A program made the position numbers and the translations under genes. Of a stretch of 64,000 bases of DNA, positions 53,685 through 64,000 are shown one piece after another; position 1 is the first letter of the stretch; each line of letters starts with the position of its first letter. The stretch lies in contig JAJEKV010000008.1 of the NCBI GenBank assembly GCA_021234155.1, positions 11,028,740 through 11,092,739 of the forward strand. Reading direction: 5' to 3'. This DNA comes from Isoetes taiwanensis. Lineage: Eukaryota > Streptophyta > Lycopodiopsida > Isoetales > Isoetaceae. Under the pieces are notes generated by a model. That model was not told the DNA's origin. It did no database searches and was given only the letters and a program-made list of their open reading frames with translations.

Positions 53685-56241
53685 TCAAATTTGGTATCCG
53701 TTTTTTTCAATTGGTTCCATAACAGAGGGAATATTATTATTTTCAGTTTCTTTATCTCTATTCTCCCCATCACTTAAATTTTCCATATCATTTTTTTCAT
53801 CTCCACTCTCCTCATTATCATCCAAATCTAGGCTATTTTCAATTTTTCCATTTAAAGCTGCATCTTGCTCTTTAATCTTCATACCTTGTTTGTATCTGTC
53901 TTTATAGACCACCCTTTCATTAAAAAGAACATCTCGACTGATTATGATAGTTTGAGTTTCAGGAATAAAAATCCTATATCCCTTAGACTCAGAGTCATAT
54001 CCTACAAGAAAACCAATATCTGCCTTGTCATCCAATTTCTTTCTCAGCTCTACTGGTTTGTGAACATAAGATAAGCATCCATAAGTTTTAAATGAGTCAA
54101 GTACCAACTTTTCATGAGGATTCCAGACAAGGTTTGGTATTTTACCTTTTATGCTAGTAGAAGGCAGCATATTTTGAACTCGAATTGCAGTTCTGAGTGC
54201 CTCCTCCCACAGATTTCTTGGTAAGCCACTTTGCTTCAACATTGCTCTTATTGCATCCATTACAGTCCTGTTTTTCCTTTCAGCAACTCCATTTTGTTGA
54301 GGACTATATCTGCAAGTTAATTGTCTCCTAATGCCATGTTTAATGCAAAAGTGTCTAAATTTTTCTGATAGGTACTCTCCTCCTCTATCAGATCTGATAC
54401 ACTTGACCTTTCGACCAGTTTCCCTTTCAACTTCAACTACAAATTGTTTGAAGGCTTGTAAAGCTTGGGATTTCCGTGTTAAACAGTAAACTTTGCATCT
54501 TCTACTATAGTCATCAATGAAAGTAATAAAATATCTGTGATTTGTTCTGCTCCTTACATTTAAAGGGCCACACAAATCCGTATGAACAAGCTCCAAAACT
54601 TGACTTGCTTTTGATTCCCTTTTCTTGAAAGGTAATCTATTTAATTTACCAATTGCACATCCTTCACATATTGGATTTTCCTTTTTTTCATCATTATAAT
54701 TTATGGCACCTAGTTTCCTTAAAGCTTTCAAATTATGAAAGTGTGTATGAGCAAGTCTATTGTGCCATAATTCCAAATTTTCTTCTTGAACTATATTTAC
54801 ATTGGTTGCTACAAGACCATGCATTTGAAAAAGATTGCCAACTCTCTTTGCTCGAAATTTCAGAATTCCATTCATAAGCACATTACATTCTCTTGAATCA
54901 AAAGTGACTTTGTATCCTAAGTCAACAAGCTGACTTACAGAAATCAGATTTTTTATAATTGTTGGCACACATAAAACCTCTTCTATATTAACAATCTTTC
55001 CATCTAAATCTTCAAGTTGTAATAATCCTTTGCCTTGTATCTCAGTTAGATCTCCATTACCAACTTGAATTTGCTTAGACTTTGCAGAAGATAAATTTCT
55101 AAGCATCTCGGCTGATTTTACAACTGATCTTTCAGCTCCAGAATCAACTACAAGCAGATCAGAGTTGTCAGAATGTAATTCATTATGAGAAACAGCAAAA
55201 ACACTTGGTACCTCATCATCTTGGTCACCATTTTCTGCTTTATTTTTCTCCTCAACTTCTCTTGCTAAAAATGTTCTCTCTGTATTTCTTCCTCGACCTC
55301 TGTTTGAACCTCCTCCTCTTCCCCTTCCAGAGCTCTTTGGAGATGGGCATTTTGCAGCCATATGTCCCCTTCCCCCACAATTAAAGCAATTAAACTCTTT
55401 TTCCCTTTTTAATTTTGGACACTCATTTTTATAATGCCCCTGCTCATGACATTGGTAGCATGTGACTTTTTCTTTTTTCTTAATCATTAGAATTTCAGGA
55501 TTCCCTTGAATCTTCTTTTGCTCCCATTCTGTTCTCAGAAGATTTTCAGCTTCTTCTTTAGATCTACAAGTGTTCCTTACAAACAAAGCCAGATTTTCAT
55601 TGTCACTTATAGCCCTAGATATTTGGAGAACCTGACTCCTTTCAGATATGATAGTGCCTGCTCCCTCTAGGTCTGCTATCATATTGTCAAATTTGTTAAA
55701 GAATTCAACCACATCTTCTTCTTCCCTTAGTTTTAGATTTCTCAATTCATTTTCTAGTAAATCCAATTGTGAAGACGTCTTCTCCTCATAATGACTTAAT
55801 AAAAACTTCCACATGTCCTTAGGACTAAGAGATCTAAGTTTCAATCTAATAGTAGGACTGACTTTGCAGGAAATAATACCTTGTGCCTCTTTGAGTTTAG
55901 CTTGAATAGATTTTCCAGCACTGATTGTTCCAGCTAAGCCACTTGTTCTTGCTGAACCTCTGCTTTGTACTCGCATCTCCAAATTGTACCTCCAAATTGT
56001 ACCTCTCTTTTGCACTGCACTGCGGAAGATTGTCCTCCTCCTCCTCGCCATCGATTCGGTGAAGCGGATGACTGCTCGAATCTCCAGTGCTAACAGCAAC
56101 AACACTAGTAGGATTTACTAGTTCCCATAAGTCTTCTACCTCCAAGATATGGATCATGGCATCTTTCCATACTTGAAATCCAGGCCCGCCCTTGTATACC
56201 TCCACCTGATTCAAGAGACTGGCTCCAAACCTGCTAGACAT
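53685..56241 (-). pseudogene. Copia gag, protease and integrase
   Basis: ATG 56241 opens MSSRFGASLLNQVEVYKGGP with the gag WKDAMIHILEVEDLW box; a frame change in a GGAGGAGGAGG tract near 56040-56100 leads into one long frame to 53685. It contains the gag core (LSPKDMWKFLLSHYEEK, LKLREEEDVVEFFNKFDNMI), two zinc knuckles CYQCHEQGHYKNEC and CFNCGGRGHMAAKC, protease VVDSGAERSVV, the pre-integrase HHCC domain (LWHNRLAHTHF to CEGCAIGK), and the integrase core with HTDLCGP, IRSDRGGEYL and NGVAERKNRT. Confidence 0.92.
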
Positions 56242-56248
56242 GTCTATT

Positions 56249-56261
56249 GGCTCTGATACCA
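56249..56261 (-). other. Copia primer-binding site
   Basis: TGGTATCAGAGCC on the minus strand, one base after the 5' LTR; complementary to the 3' end of plant initiator tRNA-Met. Confidence 0.93.
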
Positions 56262-56262
56262 A

Positions 56263-56989
56263 TGATAATAATTGAGATGATAGCAACCTTGCAAACAAAG
56301 ATGTCTAGCAAACAAGCTAGTAGAACAAACTGTTCAAACACTCTTGCTTATTTTTATTTGTCACTCTCAATCTTGGGAGCCAAAATGTGGTCACTAATCC
56401 CAAGATTGTTTAAACAAGCAAATATCTCCTCAACTAGCAAAATATTGCAATCACTCTTCACTTCCACAATCACACAAGTTCACCACTCATAAGTTCACTA
56501 TAGCTGGGAAACAAAATTGTTAATACAACTCAATAAACCATAGGAACTACTGTAGCAGAAATACTGTAGCTTCGGTATTGACCGAACTACTGTAGCAATG
56601 GTTGACCACGGCTATTCTTCGTTTTAAATCCTTTGAACTTGTTCTCTCATAGCCGATGTCTACTTTGCTTCTCCCCATTCCTCTTTTTATACTGAATCCG
56701 GCGGTGTAGGAGACGATCAACCTGCTAAACTGGGATAGTATTCCATGTGATATATCCCACAGGCTTGTTTGACGTTTTCGATCCCTTTTGCATATATCCC
56801 ACAGGGATATAGACAATTTCGGGCCATTGAACCATTGCAACCATTAGAGTTAGAAATAACCAATAATAAAGATGATCATAGGTTTAACATGCTTTTGAGA
56901 TCACAACTTTACCTTGCACCACAAGTTGAGCCTAGGTCCTGGGGATTCTTCACCATTTATGGCAATTATAAGCTGATCAAAAACCAACA
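56263..56989 (-). repeat. Copia 5' LTR
   Basis: TATA box (TATAAAAAG, minus) at about 56683-56691 would drive the element. Same length and termini as the partner. Confidence 0.95.
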
Positions 56990-59236
56990 ATGACATGGTT
57001 ATAATTTCAGCAAACTACAAACTCTTCTCCAATATCTAGAACATTTAACGTATATTACAAGACTTTTAGTCCAAATAATTGAAAGATCCTTGTATTGCAA
57101 ATAATGATAATAGTCAAATGTACCCCAGTACTGTTACATAATCAGCACGTCTATATCCATTGTTACAGCAATTTGAGAATAAATGTATACGTTCAAAGTG
57201 ATCTTTGTTGTTAAACAACCTTGAAATTCGATCTTGAATCATTCTTAGCTTCCATGTCATGTAGACAAATTGAATACTAGGAAAACATACACAGGAGCAA
57301 GAAATCCCGTTAGCTGCAGTAAACCAAAGGACAGTTAGCCTTAGTCAGGGTAAAGTCCTAAGCACTGACAGGCAAGCATTAGATTTCTTGAGCTTATTGC
57401 CCTTCACCTTGCATGTTAACATAAACACAATAGACAGATAAATTTGATCAGCAGAGAATTTCTAAACCTCTACCATAAATATTTAACTTAAATGCGTCTG
57501 TAATTCTCAGAATGCACGTCAATAGAGGCATAAGAAACAGCTAATTCCAAGTTAGGAAGCATGAATCCAGGTAATCCTTAATGTCAACCAGGTTAATGGC
57601 AAGTAGGAGCAACCTGTTGCAGATATGTCATGCTGCATCATCATACAAAAATGTTAACAAGTTGTTTTATACTCTATCCCTAAGGCCAACCATGTTTTTT
57701 CATGATCTGTAGACTATTAAAACATTATGTAGTGGAGCAACTTTTTCATTTATGTAAGACTGTATAGCCAGGGATCATAAGCCTTTATTTGCCATGGCAT
57801 ATTCTCCATATCCTCCATCCTTGTCTTGCAGATGTTGGATCCTTATCTTGCTGATGCAGGTTCCTTATCGGCAGTCTAAAGGCCAACATTATCCAGCAGA
57901 TGCATGGCATCAAAAAGCTTTACAGTCGTGGCCCCTTAGGCATTACACCATAGCATAGTATAAGTCTGGAAACAAAATATTATTCACATACTACAAAGTA
58001 CAAGCAATTCCAGTATGCAGCACAACATGACGTACTTAAATATTTTTTCCGTCTACCACAGGTCGTTCAAGCTATATCTATTAGTTAATATATCTCCATT
58101 CTAAATGCACCACAGCATTTGAAGATCAGTATCAGACCCATGTCATTGGAGACAACTTCCCATGCATTTTTTGAAACATGGAAACTATTATGCTTAAACA
58201 AATGATCAAAGGACAGGAATTGTTGCAGGAAAGCCCAGACTACTTGATTTATCACAAGATCCTATAGATCCAAATTTTAATCATAAACCATCATAGATCT
58301 TGAAAGAGTATAGGTAGACAAATCTATGGAGTTTTATATTCAAGAACTTTAACTAGATTCATGCATCTGCCTTAAACTATTGCATTAATCTCTAAATCAA
58401 CTCATTATCAAGTGATTAATCATTCAAACTTTCAAACCTGATTGGCTCGATTCTTGTTGCCACGTTCTTGTGCACCATTAATGGCATTTATGCTTGGATG
58501 AATAAACTTGATCTTAACTCTACATCCTCCGGCTCTTTCATAGATTTCGAATTTTCAACTGCACCGCTCATGCTGATCTCCAGATTTTTTGAAGTTTCAC
58601 AATGTCGTGTTAACTTGGAGGACAAGAGGCTGGCATCTCCAGTATTATCAAATGCAAGAACAGAACAATCGGCTACCATTTGCAATTTCGTCTTCATCAA
58701 AATCATCCCAGCTCTTCAAACCAGTCGCAGCAATCATATACAGACCGCATGCATCACATTCGACTGCCATATTAGGGTTATATCATAGCATTAACTTAGA
58801 TCACGGTCTTCTGGGCGATTCACATCACCACGAAAACCTAATCTGTGTGAAATGCAGGCCATGCTCAAATAGAGTTTTAGGGTTACGAAAATCTGCCCCT
58901 ATATTTCATTATTCCCATAGTATTTCCTTTTTTATCCAAAGGTACTGTTTACATGTACTAAGGATATTTCTGTCCAAACAACAAACTATGCAATCATGGG
59001 TCTCTGAGGAACATTCAAATGCCATGTGAAAAAGTAGTATACCTCTAAGAAGCCGTCTACCTTAGTAATATGTAAGAAAATCTTCCACGAACTTTTTTGA
59101 GGCATCAATGGAACTATCTCATGCAATTTCTTTATCACTATTTATGGAGGAGACAATTCAATGGTCTTGTAGCGTATCCATTGCTAAATGCTGTAAAAAA
59201 CATGCAAGTTCTGGCCAACGACAGACACATGTGTCA
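56990..59236. repeat. Segmental duplication copy A, main piece
   Basis: Direct duplicate of 60012-62245, offset about 3,019 bp, a few per cent diverged by eye; copy A keeps 16 bp (near 57730) that copy B lacks. A minus-strand exon-like block near 58437-58750 ends at a possible donor (AATCAG|GTTTGA), and a splice-donor-like CTGCAG|GTAAC near 60355 is mutated in copy A (57315). This looks like duplicated gene remnant or intron DNA; no protein family recognised. Confidence 0.92.
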
Positions 59237-59899
59237 CAATAATAAAAAAAGCCTGCCTCCAACCGTAGTTTAGGGGGCCACCTGATTATTCAAACTAGAA
59301 AGGCTTTCTAGAATGGTGTTACAACGAGGAGAGTAGGATCCTGCTGCTGCTGTGACACAGGGGCCCTACCCTCACTATTCTTATTCTACTCATTTCTATT
59401 TATGTAAACATATATTCAAAATAAAATCAAGAGCTCATACCTTAAAAGGAGCCATATTAGAGCCAAATGGTAGTAGAAGATATCCAGCCAAATGGCAATA
59501 GAAGTATCAGGTTTTTATCATTTACAACCATGCTCGGTAAAACTCCAAAAACCCAAGCATAGTCTATACTCCAAGGAGAAGTCATTTCCATGTTTAAGCT
59601 TTCTTTTATCAGATATATTTTTCAATCTCCTATGAGAAGCATCTTCTAAAGATATGAATTTGTTACCTTAGTGAGTATTCCTCCAAATTGATAGAAAGAT
59701 ATTACTGCAGTTACAACTTGTATGGCAGGCTGCATGAGTTAAAGTTCCTCAATGGCTTCAGTAATTATTCCTGTAGTCTCCAATAAATCCACATTGTCAT
59801 TAGTACTCACAGATATTCATTTGATTTTACACTTGAGAAATAAAGTAACCATGATCATGGTCTCTAGTAAAACTAGAGAACTGAGTATTGATAAAAAAA
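59237..59899. other. Spacer between duplicated segments
   Basis: No gene or repeat supported; contains a short CTGCTGCTGCTG run near 59341. Confidence 0.5.
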
Positions 59900-62245
59900 C
59901 CTTTAAACCTGTTCAAACAGACTTTCTACCTTTCCAAGACCTTTTGCAAAGATCTTTTTAAGGTACAGTTAGCAGCCCTAAGTTTAAAACAGGTGTATTT
60001 CAACTTAGGCCATGACATGGTTATAATTTCAGCAAACTACAAACTCTTCTCCAATATCTAGAACATTTAACGTATATTACAAGGCTTTTAGTCCAAATAA
60101 TTGAAAGATCCTTGTATTGCAAATAATGAGAATAGTCAAATGTACCCCAGTACTGTTACATAATCAGCACGTCTATATCCATTGTTACAGCAATTTGAGA
60201 ATAAATGTATACGTTCAAAGTGATCTTTGTTGTTAAACAACCTTGAAATTCGATCTTGAATCATTCTTAGCTTCCATGTCATGTAGACAAATTGAATACT
60301 AGGAAAACATACACAAGAGCAAGAAATCCCGTTACCTGCAGTAAACCAAAGGACAGTTAGCCTTAGTCAGGGTAAAGTCCTAAGCACTGACAGGTAAGCA
60401 TTAGATTTCTTGAGCTTATCGCCCTTCACCTTGCATGTTAACATAAACACAATAGACAGATAAATTTGATCAGCAGAGAATTTCTAAACCTCTACCATAA
60501 ATATTTAACTTAAATGCATCTGTAATTCTCAGAATGCACGTCAATAGAGGCATAAGAAACAGCTAATTCCAAGTTAGAAAGCATGAATCCAGGTAATCCT
60601 TAATGTCAACCAGGTTAATGGCAAGTAGGAGCAACCTGTTGCAGATATGTCATGCTGCATCATCATACAAAAATGTTAACAAGTCGTTTTATACTCTATC
60701 CCTAAGGCCAACCATGTTTTTTCATGATCTGTAGACTATTAAAACACTTTTTCATTTATGTAAGACTGTATAGCCAGGGATCATAAGCCTTTATTTGCCA
60801 TGGCATATTCTCTGTATCCTCCATCATTGTCTTGCAGATGCTAGATCCTTATCTTGCTGATGCAGGTTCCTTATCGGCAGTCTAAAGGCCAACATTATCC
60901 AGCAGATGCATGGCATCAAAAAGCTTTACAGTCGTGGCCCCTTAGGCATTACACCATAGCATAGTATAAGTCTGGAAATGAAATATTATTCACATACTAC
61001 AAAGTACAAGCAATTCCAGTATGCAGCACAACATGACGTACTTAAATATTTTTTCCGTCTACCACAGGTCGTTCAAGCTATATCTATTAGTTAATATATC
61101 TCCATTCTAAATGCACCACAGCATTTGAAGATCAGTATCAGACCCATGTCATTGGAGACAACTTCCCATGCATTTTTTGAAACATGGAAACTATCATGCT
61201 TAAACAAATGATCAAAGGACAGGAATTGTTGCAGGAAAGCCCAGACTACTTGATTTATCACAAGATCCTATAGATCCAAATTTTAATCATAAACCATCAT
61301 AGATCTTGAAAGAGTATAGGTAGACAAATCTATGGAGTTTTATATTCAAGAACTTTAACTAGATTCATGCATCTGCCTTAAACTATTGCATTAATCTCTA
61401 AATCAACTCATTATCAAGTGATTAATCATTCAAACTTTCAAACCTGATTGGCTCGATTCTTGTTGCCACGTTCTTGTGCACTATTAATGGCATTTATGCT
61501 TGGATGAATAAACTTGATCTTAACTCTACATCCTCCGGCTCTTTCATAGATTTCGAATTTTCAACTGCACCGCTCATGCTGATCTCCAGATTTTTTGAAG
61601 TTTCACAATGCCGTGTTAACTTGGAGGACAAGAGGCTGGCATCTCCAGTATTATCAAATGCAAGAACAGAACAATCGGCTACCATTTGCAATTTCGTCTT
61701 CATCAAAATCATCCCGACTCTTCAAAACCGGTCAAGAAGAATCATATCTGCACGCATGCATCACATTCGACTGCCATATTAGGGTTATATCATAGCATTA
61801 ACTTAGATCACGGTCTTCTGCGCGATTCACATCACCACGAAAACCTAATCTGTGTGAAATGCAGGCCATGCTCAAATAGAGTTTTAGGGTTATGAAAATC
61901 TGCCCCTATATTTCATTATTCCCATAGTATTTCCTTTTTTTTCAAAAGGTACTGTTTACATGTACTAAGGATATTTCTGTCCAAAAACAAACTATGCAAT
62001 CATGGGTCTTCTGAGGAACATTCAAATGCCATGTGAAAAAGTAGTATACCTCTAAGAAGCCGTCTACCTTAGTAATATGTAAGAAAATCTTCCACGAACT
62101 TTTTTGAGGCATCAATGGAACTATCTCATGCAATTTCTTTATCACTATTTATGGAGACAATTCAATGGTCTTGTAGCGTATCCATTGCTAAATGCTGTAA
62201 AAAACATGCAAGTTCTGGCCAACGACAGACACATATGTCACAAAA
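59900..62245. repeat. Segmental duplication copy B with empty copia site
   Basis: Partner of copy A. At 60012-60016 the single ATGAC marks the site where copy A received the copia element. Ends in an A-tract near 62243, where copy A has diverged sequence. Confidence 0.92.
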
Positions 62246-62292
62246 AAAAAAAAAAATCATCAAAAAAATCATTTACTTTGTGTGAAGATGAA

Positions 62293-62638
62293 GCTTTTTT
62301 TTTTTTTTTGAAGAACTGTGTCATCAATATATTAAAAGAATGGTAATGTTACAAAGCAAGTGAGGAGGAAGAGAACTGCCCCAAAGAGACAGCGATACCT
62401 CGACACCCCACAACAAACTCACAAAAAAACTGCAACTCTACTGCTGTACAAACCGACCATCACCATCTACAACACCCAAGAAGTCCCGCCAAATGGCAAA
62501 CTTCTGCTCTACTAATCCCAGGAACACCAGAAAGCTTTGAAATAGTTTGTACCTGAGTCGAGGAATCAGAGAGGCTGCAGGCTGCTGAATCCCCTGAAAG
62601 ATCCACAACCGCCGCCGCTTCCAAATCAGCCACACATT
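62293..62638 (-). mobile_element. 5'-truncated LINE 3' end with poly(A)
   Basis: On the minus strand, from 62638: WLIWKRRRLWIFQGIQQPAA and LFQSFLVFLGLVEQKFAIWR, the far C-terminus typical of plant LINE ORF2 (W-x-IW-x-x-R), then about 130 bp of 3' untranslated region and a 15-17 base A-tail at 62309-62293. Truncation at the 5' side is usual for LINE insertions. No clear target duplication found. Confidence 0.65.
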
Positions 62639-62893
62639 ACAAGAGAAATGTACCTATAGTGTCTAGTGTAATGTCAACTTTTTTGACACAAACAGAACCT
62701 GTCAAAACCCAACTATTGTCACAGCTTTGCCACTATACTTGTCGTGATCATTTGTCACAAACATGCCACAATAGCGTCAAATGTTGTGTCAAGCTTGTGG
62801 CTTCAATTTATGACATAATATTGACACAAAATCAATTTGGAACTATATGGCAGTCTAGAAAATGGCGAACTTGTGACAATATTTTAACAACAT
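62639..62893. other. Gene-less stretch rich in TTGTGACA-type phrases
   Basis: Repeated short motifs such as TTGTCACA and TTGACACA in both directions; possibly non-autonomous transposon DNA, but no termini found. Confidence 0.35.
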
Positions 62894-63200
62894 TGTGATA
62901 AATAAATAAAAATCCATATGAATACTATTACATCAACATTATCGCAAAGTAGCTATAATTCATCCACAATAAGACAACCAATAAGAAAATTTGTGACCCG
63001 TTTTGTAGCTAACAAATAGCTAGTGTTGTGACCACACTGTGATAAATAAATAAAGCTTATACCAACTACATAGCATCAACATCATGGCAATGTAGTGACA
63101 ATATAGTAGCTATAATCCCATCCACAATAAGACAACTAATAAGAACTTTTATGACTAGTTTGGTGTCTAAAGAAACACTATTTTTCATTGTTGTGGCCAC
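62894..63200 (+). repeat. About 145 bp tandem duplication
   Basis: GTGATAAATAAATAAA at 62894 and 63039 begins two units sharing CATCAACATYATSGCAA, CCACAATAAGACAACYAATA and TTGTGRCCACA. Confidence 0.75.
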
Positions 63201-63245
63201 ATTATCAACTCATATATAATTCAGTTTCAATTTTTGTTTGAAGGT

Positions 63246-63367
63246 ATTTATTTGAGGTTATTTTTGTTTGAGGCATTGTGGTTGTGACACGTAGCATGCA
63301 AACAATTTTTGTTTGAAGTTATTTCGTTTGAGGCATTACAGTTCTGACACGTAGCATGCAAACAATC
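63246..63367 (+). repeat. 60 bp tandem repeat
   Basis: Two units of GTTTGAGGCATTRYRGTTST then GACACGTAGCATGCAAACAA, exactly 60 bp apart (63285 and 63345). Confidence 0.8.
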
Positions 63368-64000
63368 TTGGAACCTGATGTTTGATCATTTCTGCTCAAA
63401 TGGGGTATAGAAATCTGTGTTTAAAGCCCAAGCTGATGTATGTGAGGGATTAGATCAGCCATTACAGTAGTATGCTTGTGGATTGTTCATTTCTTTGGTG
63501 ACAGTCCCGGAATTTGGGGAAGAACAACAGACTTGGCGGTCTAATTAAGCCCAAATTAGGACGAATCTGATGGGGCTTTTGGCATATTCATGGCCGAATT
63601 TGCCATGTTAGACCAGTGAAGAAGTTTGGGAGGCTAACTCCAAGAGATGGAGAAGCAATCGATGATCTTTTATTCCTCACGTAAAGCTTGATCTTTTCAG
63701 TAATGGGTCCAAAAATATGGCAGATCTGAAGGGGCTTTTTACATGGCTGGTTTAGGAAGCATGGGGCGACCCTAGTGGCCAATTGTAGAAAAATCTGATC
63801 AACTGTCATGGTGTTCTTGGCAGAAAACAAGGGAAAACCTTTAATTCAGCCCAAAGAAAGTGGTATTTGATGGGGCTTTCCTCATGGGTATGATCGATTC
63901 ACTGACCTGACCATGGGGATGAAGTATTGGCCTCTAATTTGAAGATTAAGTGGATCAATTGAAAGCAGGGTCCCGGGTCTGAAACTGTTCTTGGCCTTGA
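63368..64000. other. Gene-less stretch with GATGGGGCTTT repeats
   Basis: TCTGATGGGGCTTTTGG, TCTGAAGGGGCTTTTTAC and TTGATGGGGCTTTCCTC occur about 155 and 140 bp apart with loosely matching surroundings, a very diverged tandem repeat. No gene. Confidence 0.45.

Larger units (their letters stand above)
51205..56989 (-). mobile_element. Young Ty1/copia LTR retrotransposon
   Basis: LTRs of 727 bp each (51205-51931, 56263-56989), running TGTTGGTTTTTG to ATTATTATCA on the minus strand. A perfect 5 bp target duplication ATGAC flanks the element (51200-51204, 56990-56994), and the duplicated locus near 60012-60016 holds one ATGAC without the insert. The primer-binding site for initiator tRNA-Met, the polypurine tract, gag, protease, integrase, RT and RNase H are all present in copia order. 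I see only two LTR differences, so insertion is recent; frameshifts in gag-pol suggest it moved with help from another copy or was damaged soon after, unless some are sequencing errors at homopolymers. Confidence 0.96.

Overview
The window looks like repeat-rich nuclear DNA of a land plant. Pentatricopeptide-repeat (PPR) gene remnants, a plant-type four-pass membrane protein gene with a normal spliced intron, plant-type retrotransposons primed by initiator-methionine tRNA, and telo-box promoter motifs all point that way. The PPR style and the dense nested repeats suggest a homosporous fern or another early-diverging lineage, but that is a guess. There is no bacterial-type gene organisation.

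Layout. 1-4227: mostly non-coding, with an unrecognised minus-strand exon, a decayed LINE-type zinc-knuckle ORF, a short tandem duplication and an orphan primer-binding site. 4228-25666: an old minus-strand Ty3/gypsy element (about 600 bp LTRs, gag, protease, RT, RNase H, integrase, plus an extra gene between integrase and the 3' LTR). Its pol gene is split exactly between RNase H and integrase by a 10,293 bp DNA element (9900-20192) with 26 bp perfect terminal inverted repeats and a 4 bp target duplication. That insert carries its own multi-exon genes converging from both ends, including an FCP1/SCP1-like HAD phosphatase relative and a Ulp1-type cysteine protease, and several tandem arrays built on GTGGTG/CACCAC. 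26246-28188: two plus-strand genes, the first a long protein ending in a divergent histone H3 fold. 28366-29932: broken Ty1/copia RT-RNase H. 30437-32040: a TA-flanked MITE and a near-perfect 41 bp hairpin. 33143-33809: the best conventional gene, a two-exon MEE60-like membrane protein. 35600-43840: gene debris (PPR, exosome MTR3, LINE RT, a RING-like ORF) and a long-TIR MITE. 45414-47275: small repeats, including a 322 bp MITE with the same terminal motif and the same 4 bp target-duplication length as the 10.3 kb element. 51205-56989: a very young Ty1/copia element (LTRs differ at only two positions seen) inside one copy of a 2.3 kb direct duplication; the second copy (59900-62245) preserves the empty site. 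62293-64000: LINE 3' end and small tandem repeats.

History as read from nesting: the gypsy element inserted first (LTRs clearly diverged), the 10.3 kb DNA element later jumped into its pol gene, and the copia element is the most recent event. The most unusual items are the unassigned 10.3 kb DNA transposon with its small relative, the histone H3 fusion gene, and the 41 bp hairpin.
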